Counted from the stretch's first letter, positions 47,119 to 55,900 are shown. The stretch is DNA of 64,000 nt from Roseburia zhanii (GCF_014287635.1 NZ_JACOPH010000010.1:35656-99655); one strand, 5' to 3'. Notes: a model not told the origin generated them from the sequence alone. Numbers and translations are program-made.

Positions 47119-47394
47119 ATGCTGAAATTAACGTTAAAACCGGGAGAGTACATTGATATAGGAAAAGATATCAGAGTTGTTTTTTCGGGAGGTTCTGCAA
47201 ATAACATTCATCTGCTCGTAGATGCACCAAGGGAATTGGATATCGCCAGAAGTAATTCAACTACATATAAAAAGAAAAATCAGTATTTTGCTGAAAAACC
47301 AATTTCAAAAGAAGCACAAAAAGAGATAGCTGATATTCTAAAGCGGGAAAAACGTACAGAAAAAGTTATTTACAGAGTAGAACACAATCGGTAA
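47119..47394 (+). CDS. csrA: CsrA-family translational regulator
   Basis: RNA-binding regulator of 91 residues. Residues 1-45 match CsrA (LKLTLKPGEYIDIGKDIRVV...VDAPRELDIAR) with conserved Leu4 and the RNA-contacting Arg44; position 6, normally Arg, is Leu. The C-terminal ~45 residues are a longer, charged helix than in typical 60-75-residue CsrA. AAGGAGG precedes the ATG. Its position directly before flagellin, with GGA sites in the flagellin leader, suggests it represses flagellin translation as CsrA does for hag in B. subtilis. Its antagonist FliW is not in the window. Confidence 0.82.
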   Translation: MLKLTLKPGEYIDIGKDIRVVFSGGSANNIHLLVDAPRELDIARSNSTTYKKKNQYFAEKPISKEAQKEIADILKREKRTEKVIYRVEHNR

Positions 47395-47435
47395 TAACAC
47401 CGGGCTAACCTAGGGGCACGGTTTATTATATAACA

Positions 47436-47483
47436 TTCGGGAAAGGAATCCCGAAACAAAAATCATATCACATGGAGGTACAT
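47436..47483 (+). promoter_or_regulatory. two CsrA-type GGA sites in flagellin leader
   Basis: Site 1: hairpin TTCGGG (47436-47441) / CCCGAA (47450-47455) presenting AAGGA in its loop. Site 2: ACATGGAGGTACAT at 47470-47483, overlapping the Shine-Dalgarno GGAGG (47474-47478). The paired arrangement resembles the hag leader of B. subtilis. Confidence 0.65.
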
Positions 47484-47486
47484 ATT

Positions 47487-48848
47487 ATGGTAGTACAACA
47501 CAATTTACAGGCAATGAATGCCAACAGAATGTTAGGAATCACAACAAGCGCACAGAGCAAATCCACAGAGAAATTATCATCCGGCTATAGAATCAACCGT
47601 GCAGCAGATGATGCAGCAGGACTTTCCATTTCTGAGAAAATGAGAAAACAGATCCGTGGATTAGATCAGGCATCTACAAATGCACAGGATGGTATCTCCT
47701 GCGTGCAGACAGCAGAAGGTGCATTGACAGAAGTTCATTCCATGTTACAGAGAATGAATGAGTTAGCTGTGCAGGCTTCTAATGGAACATTATCTAATGA
47801 AACAGATCGTCAGGCAATTCAGGATGAAATCGATCAGTTAGTTACAGAAATTGACCGTGTATCTGAAACAACCAAGTTTAATGATATTTATCTGTTAAAG
47901 GGCGATGGATCAGAAACAAGGACAAAAGATGTGACTACAGGTATGACGGCTGCATATAAAACTGCACCGACCAAGACAGTCGAAACGATAGCTGGTAAGA
48001 CTGCTGCTGACGTTGCAGCTTTAGGTCTTTATGAAGCTGGAAGTGCAACTAAAATACAAACATTAGATGACTTAAAAGCCTTGGTTGAAGTTGGATCTGA
48101 TGGAAATTTGAAATTAAAAGATGGAAAGGCTTTGTATACAGCAGCACCAGATACTACAGGTCAGTATGGCGCACAAGTGACAGCAAAAAAGGCTGATTTT
48201 GCTACTACAGTTGGAACGATTTTTACAGTTGGTTCTTCATCATTGAAAGATAGTTCTGGAAACGAGGTTAAGGATGCAGATTTAAAGAATTATTTTAATG
48301 AGGACGGAACTTATAAAGGTGGACTTTATAAAAATAATGATGCAGGTGCATCAACAGAAGTTGGTGCAGAGCAGATTAAAACTTATGTGAATGTAACAGC
48401 AGGAACCACAACGCAGGAAGATTATGAAGCAACAAAAGCCTTAGAGTTTAAATTACATGTAGGTGCAGAAAGTGCAGTCGATAACAAGATTGGTGTCAAG
48501 ATTGAGGCTATGTCCGCAAAAGGAATCGGTGTTGATGTCCTTTCAGGCAGCGGACTAAAGACACAGGACGATGCAACAAATGCTATTGATACAATTTCTA
48601 ATGCAATCCAGAAAGTATCTTCCCAGCGTTCTGCTCTTGGTGCAGTCCAGAACCGTTTGGAGCATACGATCGCTAACTTAGACAACGTTGTTGAAAATAC
48701 CACAGCAGCAGAATCCCGTATCCGTGATACAGATATGGCAGAAGAAATGGTTACTTACTCTAAGAACAACATTCTTGCTCAGGCTGGTCAGTCTATGCTT
48801 GCACAGGCAAATCAGTCTACACAGGGCGTTCTTTCCTTATTACAGTAA
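47487..48848 (+). CDS. Flagellin
   Basis: Flagellar filament subunit of 453 residues. The N-terminal D0/D1 region ([19 protein letters not shown]...[24 protein letters not shown]) and C-terminal D1/D0 ([19 protein letters not shown]...[20 protein letters not shown], ending [10 protein letters not shown]) are well conserved. The centre (~150-355) is variable and rich in Lys, Ala, Thr and Asp. The ERLSSG-type and [10 protein letters not shown] segments belong to the usual TLR5-recognition area. ATG 47487 follows GGAGG by eight bases; an in-frame ATG at 47472 overlaps it. Preceded by csrA and followed by a terminator. Confidence 0.97.
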   Translation: MVVQHNLQAMNANRMLGITTSAQSKSTEKLSSGYRINRAADDAAGLSISEKMRKQIRGLDQASTNAQDGISCVQTAEGALTEVHSMLQRMNELAVQASNGTLSNETDRQAIQDEIDQLVTEIDRVSETTKFNDIYLLKGDGSETRTKDVTTGMTAAYKTAPTKTVETIAGKTAADVAALGLYEAGSATKIQTLDDLKALVEVGSDGNLKLKDGKALYTAAPDTTGQYGAQVTAKKADFATTVGTIFTVGSSSLKDSSGNEVKDADLKNYFNEDGTYKGGLYKNNDAGASTEVGAEQIKTYVNVTAGTTTQEDYEATKALEFKLHVGAESAVDNKIGVKIEAMSAKGIGVDVLSGSGLKTQDDATNAIDTISNAIQKVSSQRSALGAVQNRLEHTIANLDNVVENTTAAESRIRDTDMAEEMVTYSKNNILAQAGQSMLAQANQSTQGVLSLLQ

Positions 48849-48880
48849 TTGTAACCACAACGAATATAAGTACATATGCA

Positions 48881-48910
48881 AAAGGAACCACTTTGGTTCC
48901 TTTTGTTTTA
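48881..48910 (+). terminator. flagellin terminator
   Basis: Stem AAAAGGAACCA/TGGTTCCTTTT followed by GTTTT. Confidence 0.85.
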
Positions 48911-48995
48911 TAAGATGCACAATCGGAATCTTTTGAAAAGAAACTTTTTTGACTTGATTTTCGAGAGAACATGAAGATGTCTGGGAGGAAAATAT

Positions 48996-49808
48996 ATGCA
49001 ATTACAAAATGAAGTACGATATAAAGATGAATCATTTTATATTGGAAATGGGACATTTGTAACATCTGATATTTGTATTCCTTTAAATGCAATTTCTACG
49101 ATCAAAGTTCAAGGAAAGAAAACGATCAATCTCAATCTGGTTCTTCCTATGATAGCGATTGGGGTGCTGTTATTATTGATCCCTTCTTTGCGGATTGCAG
49201 GATGTTTTCTTTTTGCTTGTGGATTGATAACATTAGGATGTTTGTTCCTGGTTCGATATCTGGATAAATATGGTCTTGTGATCCAGGTAAATTCCGGAGT
49301 ATCATATCTGTTTGAACATGAAGATTTAGAGTTTATACGAAAAATAGCAGATATCATTAGAAAGGGGTTAGATGATTCAATGAAGAATACGACATTTGTG
49401 GATATGAGTAATTCTATGATCAAACCAAATTTTAATGGCAATCCATCATTTCAGAATTTTGGGGAAAATAACCAATTTGACAATACCATGATAACTGGTA
49501 GTACAGGAGAGGCTAGAAAGGATTCACGCGATACGATTTCAAATACGACTGTAAATGCTTTTTCTGAAGAAGAATGGCATAAAATGGAAACATATTTTCA
49601 TAAGCGTGCAGCAGATCTTGGTGAGGGGAATCAGGCTTATCTGCCATGTAAGAAGATGGAATTATGTGCAAGAAAAAAGGATCTTCAAGGTCTGTGGAAA
49701 TTGATGAAAGGTATAGGCAAAACAACATTAGTCACTGTGCTTGAGAAAATGTCAGAATCTGGCGTGGAAGCAATATTCCGTAAACTGATCAGCATGATGC
49801 CAAAATAA
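48996..49808 (+). CDS. Membrane protein of unknown function
   Basis: Protein of 270 residues. The N-terminal ~45 residues form beta-rich sequence (YIGNGTFVTSDICIPLNAISTIKV), then two membrane segments at ~47-65 and ~68-87, then a strand region (YGLVIQVNSGVSYLFEHEDLEF) and a cytoplasmic, partly disordered C-terminal half (NFNGNPSFQNFGENNQFDN). The first half resembles the DUF6232/QacE-like small membrane family, but weakly. GGGAGG precedes the ATG. It lies just after flagellin but has no flagellar motif, and the function is unknown. Confidence 0.6.
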   Translation: MQLQNEVRYKDESFYIGNGTFVTSDICIPLNAISTIKVQGKKTINLNLVLPMIAIGVLLLLIPSLRIAGCFLFACGLITLGCLFLVRYLDKYGLVIQVNSGVSYLFEHEDLEFIRKIADIIRKGLDDSMKNTTFVDMSNSMIKPNFNGNPSFQNFGENNQFDNTMITGSTGEARKDSRDTISNTTVNAFSEEEWHKMETYFHKRAADLGEGNQAYLPCKKMELCARKKDLQGLWKLMKGIGKTTLVTVLEKMSESGVEAIFRKLISMMPK

Positions 49809-49869
49809 AATGTTGTTAGACTCATGGAGAACTAAATAAAATGATAGCTATGAAATGAAGCGGCCAGCT

Positions 49870-49928
49870 TAGAGAATGGATGGTATGTTTGACATATTGC
49901 CAAAATTCAGAGCTGGTCATTTTTTTAT
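49870..49928 (+). terminator. terminator-like hairpin
   Basis: GGCCAGCTTAGA (about 49862-49873) can pair with TCAGAGCTGGTC (49906-49918), followed by ATTTTTTT. Confidence 0.5.
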
Positions 49929-49938
49929 GCGAAAATAT

Positions 49939-49967
49939 GTTTTGCAAATACATAGTATTTGCAAAAC
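49939..49967. repeat. perfect 13-bp inverted repeat
   Basis: GTTTTGCAAATAC (49939-49951), 3-base loop, GTATTTGCAAAAC (49955-49967), in the AT-rich gap before an Rpn-family gene. It has no T run. Confidence 0.7.
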
Positions 49968-50125
49968 AAAAGAATCCATGTTACACTCAGAAAAAGCATA
50001 TTTTCTAAACTTCAAATCAAGAAATCTGTTAAATTCTAAACATTCAGAAAACCCATGCTTTTAAATCCAAAAAACAAAAAAGAGCAGGGGTACTGAAGAC
50101 TCCTGCATCATAAGGAGGACAAGAA

Positions 50126-51019
50126 ATGACAGAAGCAAAAGTAAACCGGAAGTATAAGGACACCATATTTCGTATGCTGTTTAAAGAGAAAGAGAATCTT
50201 TTAAGTTTGTACAATGCGGTAAATGGAACATCGTACGTTGATACAGATGGATTAGAGATCACGACTTTGCAGGATGCGGTATATATGAACTACAAAAACG
50301 ATGTTTCATTTGTATTTGATTTTGAACTGAATTTGTATGAACATCAGTCCACTGTCAATCCCAATATGCCATTGCGGGATCTGATCTACGTTACAACAGT
50401 CTTACAGGGCATTATCCGAGATGAGGATTTTTATAGTTCAAAGCTGATCAAACTGCCGACACCGAGATTTGTAGTCTTTTATAACGGTACAGAACCACAA
50501 CCGCACAAGCAGATATTAAGATTATCAGATGCCTATGAAAAACAGTTAGATCTGCCGGAATTAGAATTATGTGTTACAGTTTATAATATAAACTATGAAG
50601 AAAATAAAGAGTTGTTAGAAGCGTGCAAGGTATTGAAAGAATATGCACAATATGTAGCGATGGTTCGAAAATTTGCAATGGAAAAACCACTTGCAGAAGC
50701 AGTAGAACAGGCAGTCGATACCTGCATAAAAAACGGTATCTTAGAAGATTTTCTAAGGAAGAACCGAGCGGAGGCGATAGAAATGAGTATTTTTGAATAT
50801 GATGAAGAAAAGCATTTGACGAGTGAGAGGGAAATCTGGAAGCAGGAAGGTATTTTAGAAGGACGGAAAGCTGGGATTCACGAAGGAAGGCAAGAAGGCG
50901 AATCCAGATTAGCAAAATTATTAGAGTTAATGCTACAAGGGAATAAAAAGGACAATGTAGAAAAAGCACTTGCAGATGCAGAGTATCGAGAAAAATTATA
51001 CAAAGAATATCACTTATAA
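50126..51019 (+). CDS. Rpn-family (YhgA-like) putative transposase/nuclease
   Basis: Protein of 297 residues from a different subfamily than the two copies at 44.7-46.9 kb. The core motif DVSFVFDFELNLYEHQSTVNPNMPLR carries the PD-(D/E)XK-type Asp and the E-H-Q variant typical of YhgA-like proteins. The C-terminal tail is again Glu/Lys/Gly-rich (EGRKAGIHEGRQEGE). GGAGG precedes the ATG, with a small GCAGG/CCTGC hairpin just upstream. It is probably an accessory gene; DNA cleavage activity is inferred from family knowledge. Confidence 0.82.
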   Translation: MTEAKVNRKYKDTIFRMLFKEKENLLSLYNAVNGTSYVDTDGLEITTLQDAVYMNYKNDVSFVFDFELNLYEHQSTVNPNMPLRDLIYVTTVLQGIIRDEDFYSSKLIKLPTPRFVVFYNGTEPQPHKQILRLSDAYEKQLDLPELELCVTVYNINYEENKELLEACKVLKEYAQYVAMVRKFAMEKPLAEAVEQAVDTCIKNGILEDFLRKNRAEAIEMSIFEYDEEKHLTSEREIWKQEGILEGRKAGIHEGRQEGESRLAKLLELMLQGNKKDNVEKALADAEYREKLYKEYHL

Positions 51020-51059
51020 CATTCGAACTGGGTAACACTGAGTATATGCGGCAAAGCAT

Positions 51060-51088
51060 TTGACAAATAACTAAAAAAACGATATACT
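51060..51088 (+). promoter_or_regulatory. promoter of SRP RNA
   Basis: TTGACA (51060-51065), 17-base spacer, TATACT (51083-51088). Confidence 0.85.
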
Positions 51089-51094
51089 TAAATC

Positions 51095-51360
51095 TCCGAG
51101 CAGCCGGGGTGGCAGCGGTACCCTGTATCAGCAATCCGCTATAGCTGAGGTGATATTCTGCCGAGGGTCTTTTGATTGCAAAGCTGCCCTTTATAAGTGG
51201 CGATGACGCTTGGGTCTTGCGCAACAGGAATTTACGAACCGGGTCAGGTCAGGAATGGAGCAGCCCTAAGTAAACACTCTTGTGTGCCGTGAGGGTGCCT
51301 GGGCTGAGTTAACTGTAAAGGTAACGTTTGTGATCAGGATTCGAAGCAGGATGCTCGGTT
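51095..51360 (+). ncRNA. ffs: Signal recognition particle RNA (long, Alu-containing type)
   Basis: RNA of about 266 bases. The universal helix-8 sequence GGTCAGGTCAGGAATGGAGC is present at about 51243-51262 with AGCAGCCC following, which binds Ffh. The ends pair (CCGAGC near 51096 with GCTCGG near 51353), and the 5' part GGGTGGCAGCGGTACCC-like region supplies the Alu domain typical of Bacillus/Clostridium SRP RNA. Strong promoter upstream and a terminator downstream. Confidence 0.95.
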
Positions 51361-51385
51361 TAAAATGTTTATAATAATGATATAC

Positions 51386-51425
51386 AAATCCCCATTTGAC
51401 ATATAAATGTCAGATGGGGATTTTT
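51386..51425. terminator. bidirectional terminator between SRP RNA and putP
   Basis: Stem AAATCCCCAT..GACAT / ATGTC..ATGGGGATTT with a T run on the + side and an A run on the other. Confidence 0.85.
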
Positions 51426-51503
51426 GCTGACTGAAAAACTGGTCAATACAGATGAAAACACATATCTCTATAATAGAAAATATATGATATGAAAAGTCAA
51501 TTC

Positions 51504-53027
51504 TTAGATAGAATCAAATTCCTTCAAAATTTCTTCATCCGGTGCTTCTGTAAGCAGACTTACAACAATAATGAATACACAGGCAACTAAGAATGCCGGA
51601 AGTAATTCATAAACGTTCCAAGCACCACCAATCGGACGTACCAGATATTTCCAGATAAATACCATAGCACCACCGGAGATCATGCCGGCAAGCGCACCAA
51701 AGCGGTTCGTTCTTCTCCAGAAAAGAGAAAACAGCATAACCGGACCAAAAGAAGCTCCAAATCCTGCCCATGCAAAGGATACAATACCGAAAACAGAACT
51801 GTTCGGATCTCTTGCAATAATGACACCGATAACGGCGATGATGATAACCGTAAGACGGGCGGACAACATTTTCGCTTTTTGTGACATATCAAGATGAAGC
51901 ACTTCTTTTAAAATATTTTCAGAAATACTAGATGAAGCAGCTAAAAGCTGGGAATCTGCTGTTGACATCGTAGATGCAAGGATTCCGGCAAGGATCACGC
52001 CTGCTAAGAGTACAGCGATAGTACTGTGCTGGCTTAATAACTGTGCAGTTTTGATGATCAGTGTTTCAGAATTTGATCCTTCAAGCACCTCTAAAGCACC
52101 ATTTTTTGTCATGCTGTATCCAACAATACCGATGAATACGGCAACTGCCATGGAAATGACAACCCAGATAGAAGCAACCCTTCTTGAAAGCGTTAATTTA
52201 CGTTCATCTTCAATCGCCATAAAACGAAGAAGGATATGTGGCATACCAAAGTAACCAAGCCCCCATGCGATCGTAGATACAATGCTGATAAAACCATAAT
52301 TGTTAGCGGTATTATTTGCTGCATCATGGATATGTGTCAAAGAAAGATATCCCGGAAGGGCAGATGCATTAGCCATAACAGCATCTAAACCGCCTGCAGT
52401 TGATACTCCAAAACATACTACGATAATCAAAGCAATCGTCATAACGATACTTTGGATAAAATCGGTAGTACTTGCTGCTAAAAATCCGCCTAATGCTGTA
52501 TAGCCAACGATAACAATGGCACTGATGATCATGGCTGGCAGGTAAGAAATACCAAATAAGCTGGAAAACAGCTTTCCGCAGGCTGCAAAGCCGGATGCAG
52601 TGTATGGAATAAAGAAAATTACGATAATAATGGCAGAAATACCTAATAAAGTGTGACTTTTATCACGGAAACGATTGGAAAAGAAATCCGGTACTGTGAT
52701 GGCATTTCCGGCAACGGCTGAATAACGGCGCAGACGTTTTGCAACGATCAGCCAGTTTAAATAAGTTCCGATTGCAAGACCAATGGCTGTCCAGCCCGCA
52801 TCTGCAATACCGGTTAAATAAGCTACTCCCGGAAGTCCCATCAACAGCCAGCTGCTCATATCTGAAGCCTCAGCACTCATTGCTGTTACAAGAGGTCCTA
52901 ATTTACGTCCCCCTAAATAGAAGTCGTTTACATCATTTGTTTTTTTGGAAAACCAGATACCAATGCCTATCATGCCAAGCAGGTAGACAAGGATAACTAT
53001 GAAAATTCCTACTGTTGTTCCTGTCAT
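51504..53027 (-). CDS. putP: Sodium/proline symporter (PutP-type, SSS family)
   Basis: Solute:sodium symporter of 507 residues with about 13 membrane helices. PutP-like motifs are FYLGGRKLGPLVTAMSAEASDMSSWLLMGLPG near the N-terminus and ILAGILASTMSTADSQLLAASSSI at ~340-365, the conserved sodium/proline region. ATG 53027 follows AAAGGAGAG; a 21-residue upstream extension is rejected. It is monocistronic and faces the PadR operon divergently. Proline is the probable substrate, but related members carry other solutes. Confidence 0.92.
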   Translation of the reverse strand: MTGTTVGIFIVILVYLLGMIGIGIWFSKKTNDVNDFYLGGRKLGPLVTAMSAEASDMSSWLLMGLPGVAYLTGIADAGWTAIGLAIGTYLNWLIVAKRLRRYSAVAGNAITVPDFFSNRFRDKSHTLLGISAIIIVIFFIPYTASGFAACGKLFSSLFGISYLPAMIISAIVIVGYTALGGFLAASTTDFIQSIVMTIALIIVVCFGVSTAGGLDAVMANASALPGYLSLTHIHDAANNTANNYGFISIVSTIAWGLGYFGMPHILLRFMAIEDERKLTLSRRVASIWVVISMAVAVFIGIVGYSMTKNGALEVLEGSNSETLIIKTAQLLSQHSTIAVLLAGVILAGILASTMSTADSQLLAASSSISENILKEVLHLDMSQKAKMLSARLTVIIIAVIGVIIARDPNSSVFGIVSFAWAGFGASFGPVMLFSLFWRRTNRFGALAGMISGGAMVFIWKYLVRPIGGAWNVYELLPAFLVACVFIIVVSLLTEAPDEEILKEFDSI

Positions 53028-53153
53028 ATTTCTCTCCTTTTTTTGTTTTTTCATGGAAACTGCAAAAAAATACTTTTTTCGATATCTCATGCAAAAATCC
53101 TATGCTAGTATAGCATTTTTGCATAAATATCACAATAAAAATAAATAGGTGTT

Positions 53154-53220
53154 GACAAAATAATATTATACAGTATATAGTATTAAATATAAAATAGTAT
53201 TGCACATAAAATAATACTAT
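53154..53220 (+). promoter_or_regulatory. promoter and operator-like repeats of PadR operon
   Basis: TTGACA (53154-53159) followed by TATATA (16-base spacer) or TATAGT (18-base spacer). TAGTATT occurs at about 53179 and 53197, and its complement AATACTA at about 53213, which suggests a PadR operator for autoregulation. Confidence 0.55.
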
Positions 53221-53238
53221 ATGGCAAGGAGTGATGGA

Positions 53239-53562
53239 ATGGTATTTAACACAGGGGCAGCATTATTAGACGCGATCGTTCTTGCTGTTGTTGCCAAGGA
53301 AGAAGAAGGGACATATGGATACCGGATCACACAGGATGTCCGTAAAGCGATCGATATATCTGAATCTACATTATATCCAGTATTAAGACGTCTACAAAAA
53401 GACAGGTATCTGGCTGTCTACGATTTAGAATGTGGAGGGCGAAACCGCAGGTACTATAAACTGACAGATGCAGGTGCAGTAAAATTAGAAGACTATAAAA
53501 GAGAATGGGCAGATTATTCAAAAAAAATATCCAGCCTGTTTTCAGGAGAGGAGTTAGAATGA
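53239..53562 (+). CDS. PadR-family transcriptional regulator
   Basis: Winged-helix repressor of 107 residues with the PadR pattern TYGYRITQDVRKAIDISESTLYPVLRRLQKDRYL...GGRNRRYYKLTDAG and a short C-terminal dimerisation helix. AAGGAG at 53226-53231 is seven bases before ATG 53239; ATG 53221 has no Shine-Dalgarno. Its stop overlaps the next start (ATGA). PadR-DUF1700-DUF4097 sets are widespread in Firmicutes and respond to envelope stress or antibiotics. Confidence 0.92.
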   Translation: MVFNTGAALLDAIVLAVVAKEEEGTYGYRITQDVRKAIDISESTLYPVLRRLQKDRYLAVYDLECGGRNRRYYKLTDAGAVKLEDYKREWADYSKKISSLFSGEELE

Positions 53563-54203
53563 ACAGAAAGGAATTTCTAAAACAGCTGGAGGAACTGTTA
53601 AGTGACATACCCGAAGCGGAACGCAGAGATGCGATGAATTATTATCAGAATTATTTTGATGATGCCGGAGTTGAACAGGAACAGACAATTTTAGAAGAAC
53701 TTGGTTCGCCGGAAAAGGTAGCAGAGAGTATCAAAAGAGATCTGTTTGGAGAGAACTACGATGCTTATGTAAAAGCAAAGCAGGAAAAACAGCAGGAAAC
53801 GATCGAAAAACAGCAGCGTGAGAATCGGACACTGCGAAATATACTGATCGTTGTTGCCTTAGTACTTACCTTTCCCATCTGGATTGGTCTTGTCGCATTA
53901 GCATTTGGCATTTTAGTTACGGTTTTTGCAGGTTTGTTTGGTGTTGCAGTTGCAGTCATTGCGGTTGTGGCAGCGTGTCTGTTTGCAGGTGTTGCTGTAA
54001 CAGTCATCGGTATGATCAAGGCAGTTGCAGGATTTCCGGCAGTTGGGCTGATCGTCATAGCGGGTGGACTGCTGGTATTTATGATCGGCATCTTAGGAGT
54101 TGTTGCATTGGTATGGATCTTTGGAAGAATTTTCCCATGGCTGATACGTGCGATTGTCAGACTGTGTAAAAGACCATTTCAGAAAAGGGGGGCTTCAATA
54201 TGA
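53559..54203 (+). CDS. DUF1700-family membrane protein
   Basis: Protein of 214 residues. The N-terminal ~75 residues match the DUF1700/HAAS domain (NRKEFLKQLEELLSDIPEAERRDAMNYYQNYFDDAG...ELGSPEKVAESI), followed by three or four membrane segments at ~95-200. HAAS domains usually bind PadR-type regulators or act as membrane partners. It overlaps both neighbours by ATGA, so the operon is translationally coupled. Confidence 0.9.
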   Translation: MNRKEFLKQLEELLSDIPEAERRDAMNYYQNYFDDAGVEQEQTILEELGSPEKVAESIKRDLFGENYDAYVKAKQEKQQETIEKQQRENRTLRNILIVVALVLTFPIWIGLVALAFGILVTVFAGLFGVAVAVIAVVAACLFAGVAVTVIGMIKAVAGFPAVGLIVIAGGLLVFMIGILGVVALVWIFGRIFPWLIRAIVRLCKRPFQKRGASI

Positions 54204-55099
54204 AAATTTTCACAAAAATATGCCTGATCATCAGCGCAGTATGTTTAGGGCTTGCCATCGTATGCTTAGGTGTAGGAACAGCACTTGGCAGTGGCGTGAG
54301 GGAAGTAAAACAGATGGCAGATAATGGTGAACTTGATATGGGTAACTGGCATATTGGCAACTGGGGATTTTATTATGGTTCAGATGAAACAGATACGGTG
54401 AACCAGACAGGAACTCTTTCAAAAGAGGATATAGATTCACTGGAAATTGATCTTGATTACGGAGAGATTTATTTGGAAAAAAGTGAATCCGAAGATATTG
54501 AGATCAAAGTAAATGCACCGGAATCGTTTCGTTATAAATGCGAAAACAATGACGGAACTCTTCTGTTAAAAAGTAAAAATTCTTCAAGAAAGTGGCGTAA
54601 TTCTGAAATTACAATTACAGTTGCTATTCCAAGTGGAATGGAATTTGATGAAGTAGATATAAATACAGATGCAGGCAGAGTGGAAAGCAACTGTGAATTA
54701 GTGGCAGATATGATCGACCTGAATGTGGATGCCGGGGAATTGGTGGCAGAAGATGTAGAAGCTGATGATGTATCAATCGATATCGGAGCAGGAAGAGTTG
54801 AGATTGACAATTTAGAGGCGGATACTTTAAAGGTAGACTGTGGAGTCGGAAAAGCAGAGATTTCCGGCACAGTTTCCGATAAAGTTAAAGCAGACTGTGG
54901 TGTTGGAAGCGTTTTGATGCACCTTGACGGAAAGGAGGAAGATTACGATTATAAGATCAGCTGTGGTCCGGGATCAGTTAACGTAAATGGTGAAACCTAT
55001 CGTTCCCTTTCTACGGACAAAAAGATCAATAATCATAGTGACAGAGAAATTGATTTGGATTGCGGTATCGGTGAAATTGAAGTATTATTAAGTGAATAA
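54200..55099 (+). CDS. DUF4097-family beta-helix envelope protein
   Basis: Protein of 299 residues with an N-terminal membrane anchor or signal (KIFTKICLIISAVCLGLAIVCLG) and a C-terminal repetitive beta domain (DUF4097) with short strands such as LDYGEIYLEKSESEDIEI and VDAGELVAEDVEADDV. It resembles the LiaG/adhesin-like proteins of envelope-stress operons. Its start overlaps the DUF1700 stop, and a PspC gene follows. Confidence 0.88.
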   Translation: MKIFTKICLIISAVCLGLAIVCLGVGTALGSGVREVKQMADNGELDMGNWHIGNWGFYYGSDETDTVNQTGTLSKEDIDSLEIDLDYGEIYLEKSESEDIEIKVNAPESFRYKCENNDGTLLLKSKNSSRKWRNSEITITVAIPSGMEFDEVDINTDAGRVESNCELVADMIDLNVDAGELVAEDVEADDVSIDIGAGRVEIDNLEADTLKVDCGVGKAEISGTVSDKVKADCGVGSVLMHLDGKEEDYDYKISCGPGSVNVNGETYRSLSTDKKINNHSDREIDLDCGIGEIEVLLSE

Positions 55100-55114
55100 C
55101 AGGAGGTAAAGGAT

Positions 55115-55306
55115 ATGGAACAGAAAAGATTATATAAATCATCAACAAATCGGGTATTATGTGGTGTATGCGGTGGAATCGGAGAATATTTTAATATTGA
55201 TCCTACGATCATCCGTTTAATATTTGTATTATTTATATTTGGAGTAGGAAGCGGACTTCTGGCATATATTGTTGCGGCGATCATCATGCCGGAGCAGAAA
55301 TATTAA
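55115..55306 (+). CDS. PspC-domain membrane protein
   Basis: Protein of 63 residues consisting of one PspC domain (RLYKSSTNRVLCGVCGGIGEYFNIDPTIIRLIF) with a single membrane helix (LIFVLFIFGVGSGLLAYIVAAIIM). PspC proteins take part in phage-shock and envelope-stress responses. AGGAGG precedes the ATG. Fourth gene of the PadR operon. Confidence 0.93.
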   Translation: MEQKRLYKSSTNRVLCGVCGGIGEYFNIDPTIIRLIFVLFIFGVGSGLLAYIVAAIIMPEQKY

Positions 55307-55311
55307 AACAG

Positions 55312-55836
55312 ATGATTCGTAACGGAATTTATACAGATGGAAGAATTCTGCCGTTTGGTAATGGAACGATCTGTCTGAAACGTATCAGAAACCGGGATGA
55401 TAAGCATATCCGCATATACCGGAAACATGCAGAAGACGGCTCTTATCTATTGTGTATGGTATCAGGGATAGAAAATAATGAGCCGGCATACCGGGCAGCC
55501 GTAACAGGCTGGTTTCGGGAATATGCGAGAGTACATCTGAAAGAAAAAGCAGACTTTTATGCAAAAGAAATGCAGGTGACTTTTAATCGGATAGCGATCA
55601 AAGAGCAGAAAACCCGCTGGGGAAGCTGCAGTTCGAAAGGGAATATCAATTTCAACTGGAAACTGATGCTGATGCCGGAACAGATACAGGATTATGTGGT
55701 TGTACATGAACTCGCGCACCGCATTCAGATGAATCATTCGGAAGCCTTCTGGCAGATCGTGGAGTCCATTCTGCCGGAGTACCAGACATGTATACAGTGG
55801 ATGCGGAAACATGAGAGAGAGATTATGCAATATTAA
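55312..55836 (+). CDS. YgjP/DUF45-type metallopeptidase
   Basis: Predicted zinc metallopeptidase of 174 residues. The motif VVHELAHRIQMNHSEAFW provides HExxH plus the downstream His/Glu, and KTRWGSCSSKGNINFNWKLML is the other family signature (YgjP-like, M48-related). ATG 55312 is five bases after the PspC stop, so it may belong to the same transcript, although the Shine-Dalgarno is weak. Substrates are unknown. Confidence 0.9.
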   Translation: MIRNGIYTDGRILPFGNGTICLKRIRNRDDKHIRIYRKHAEDGSYLLCMVSGIENNEPAYRAAVTGWFREYARVHLKEKADFYAKEMQVTFNRIAIKEQKTRWGSCSSKGNINFNWKLMLMPEQIQDYVVVHELAHRIQMNHSEAFWQIVESILPEYQTCIQWMRKHEREIMQY

Positions 55837-55837
55837 G

Positions 55838-55893
55838 AAAAGTGCCGGAAACCATTGATTTTACGAACAAAATCACGATTCCCGGCACTTTTT
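55838..55893. terminator. bidirectional terminator between metallopeptidase and tRNA-Ser
   Basis: AAAAGTGCCGG at 55838-55848 pairs with CCGGCACTTTTT at 55882-55893; ATTTTACGAACAAAAT forms the inner hairpin. Confidence 0.85.
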
Positions 55894-55900
55894 CACATAC

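Noticed and set aside
49876..50064. 62-codon ORF before the third Rpn-family gene
   Set aside because: It crosses a terminator-like hairpin and a perfect inverted repeat and has no Shine-Dalgarno at the right distance.
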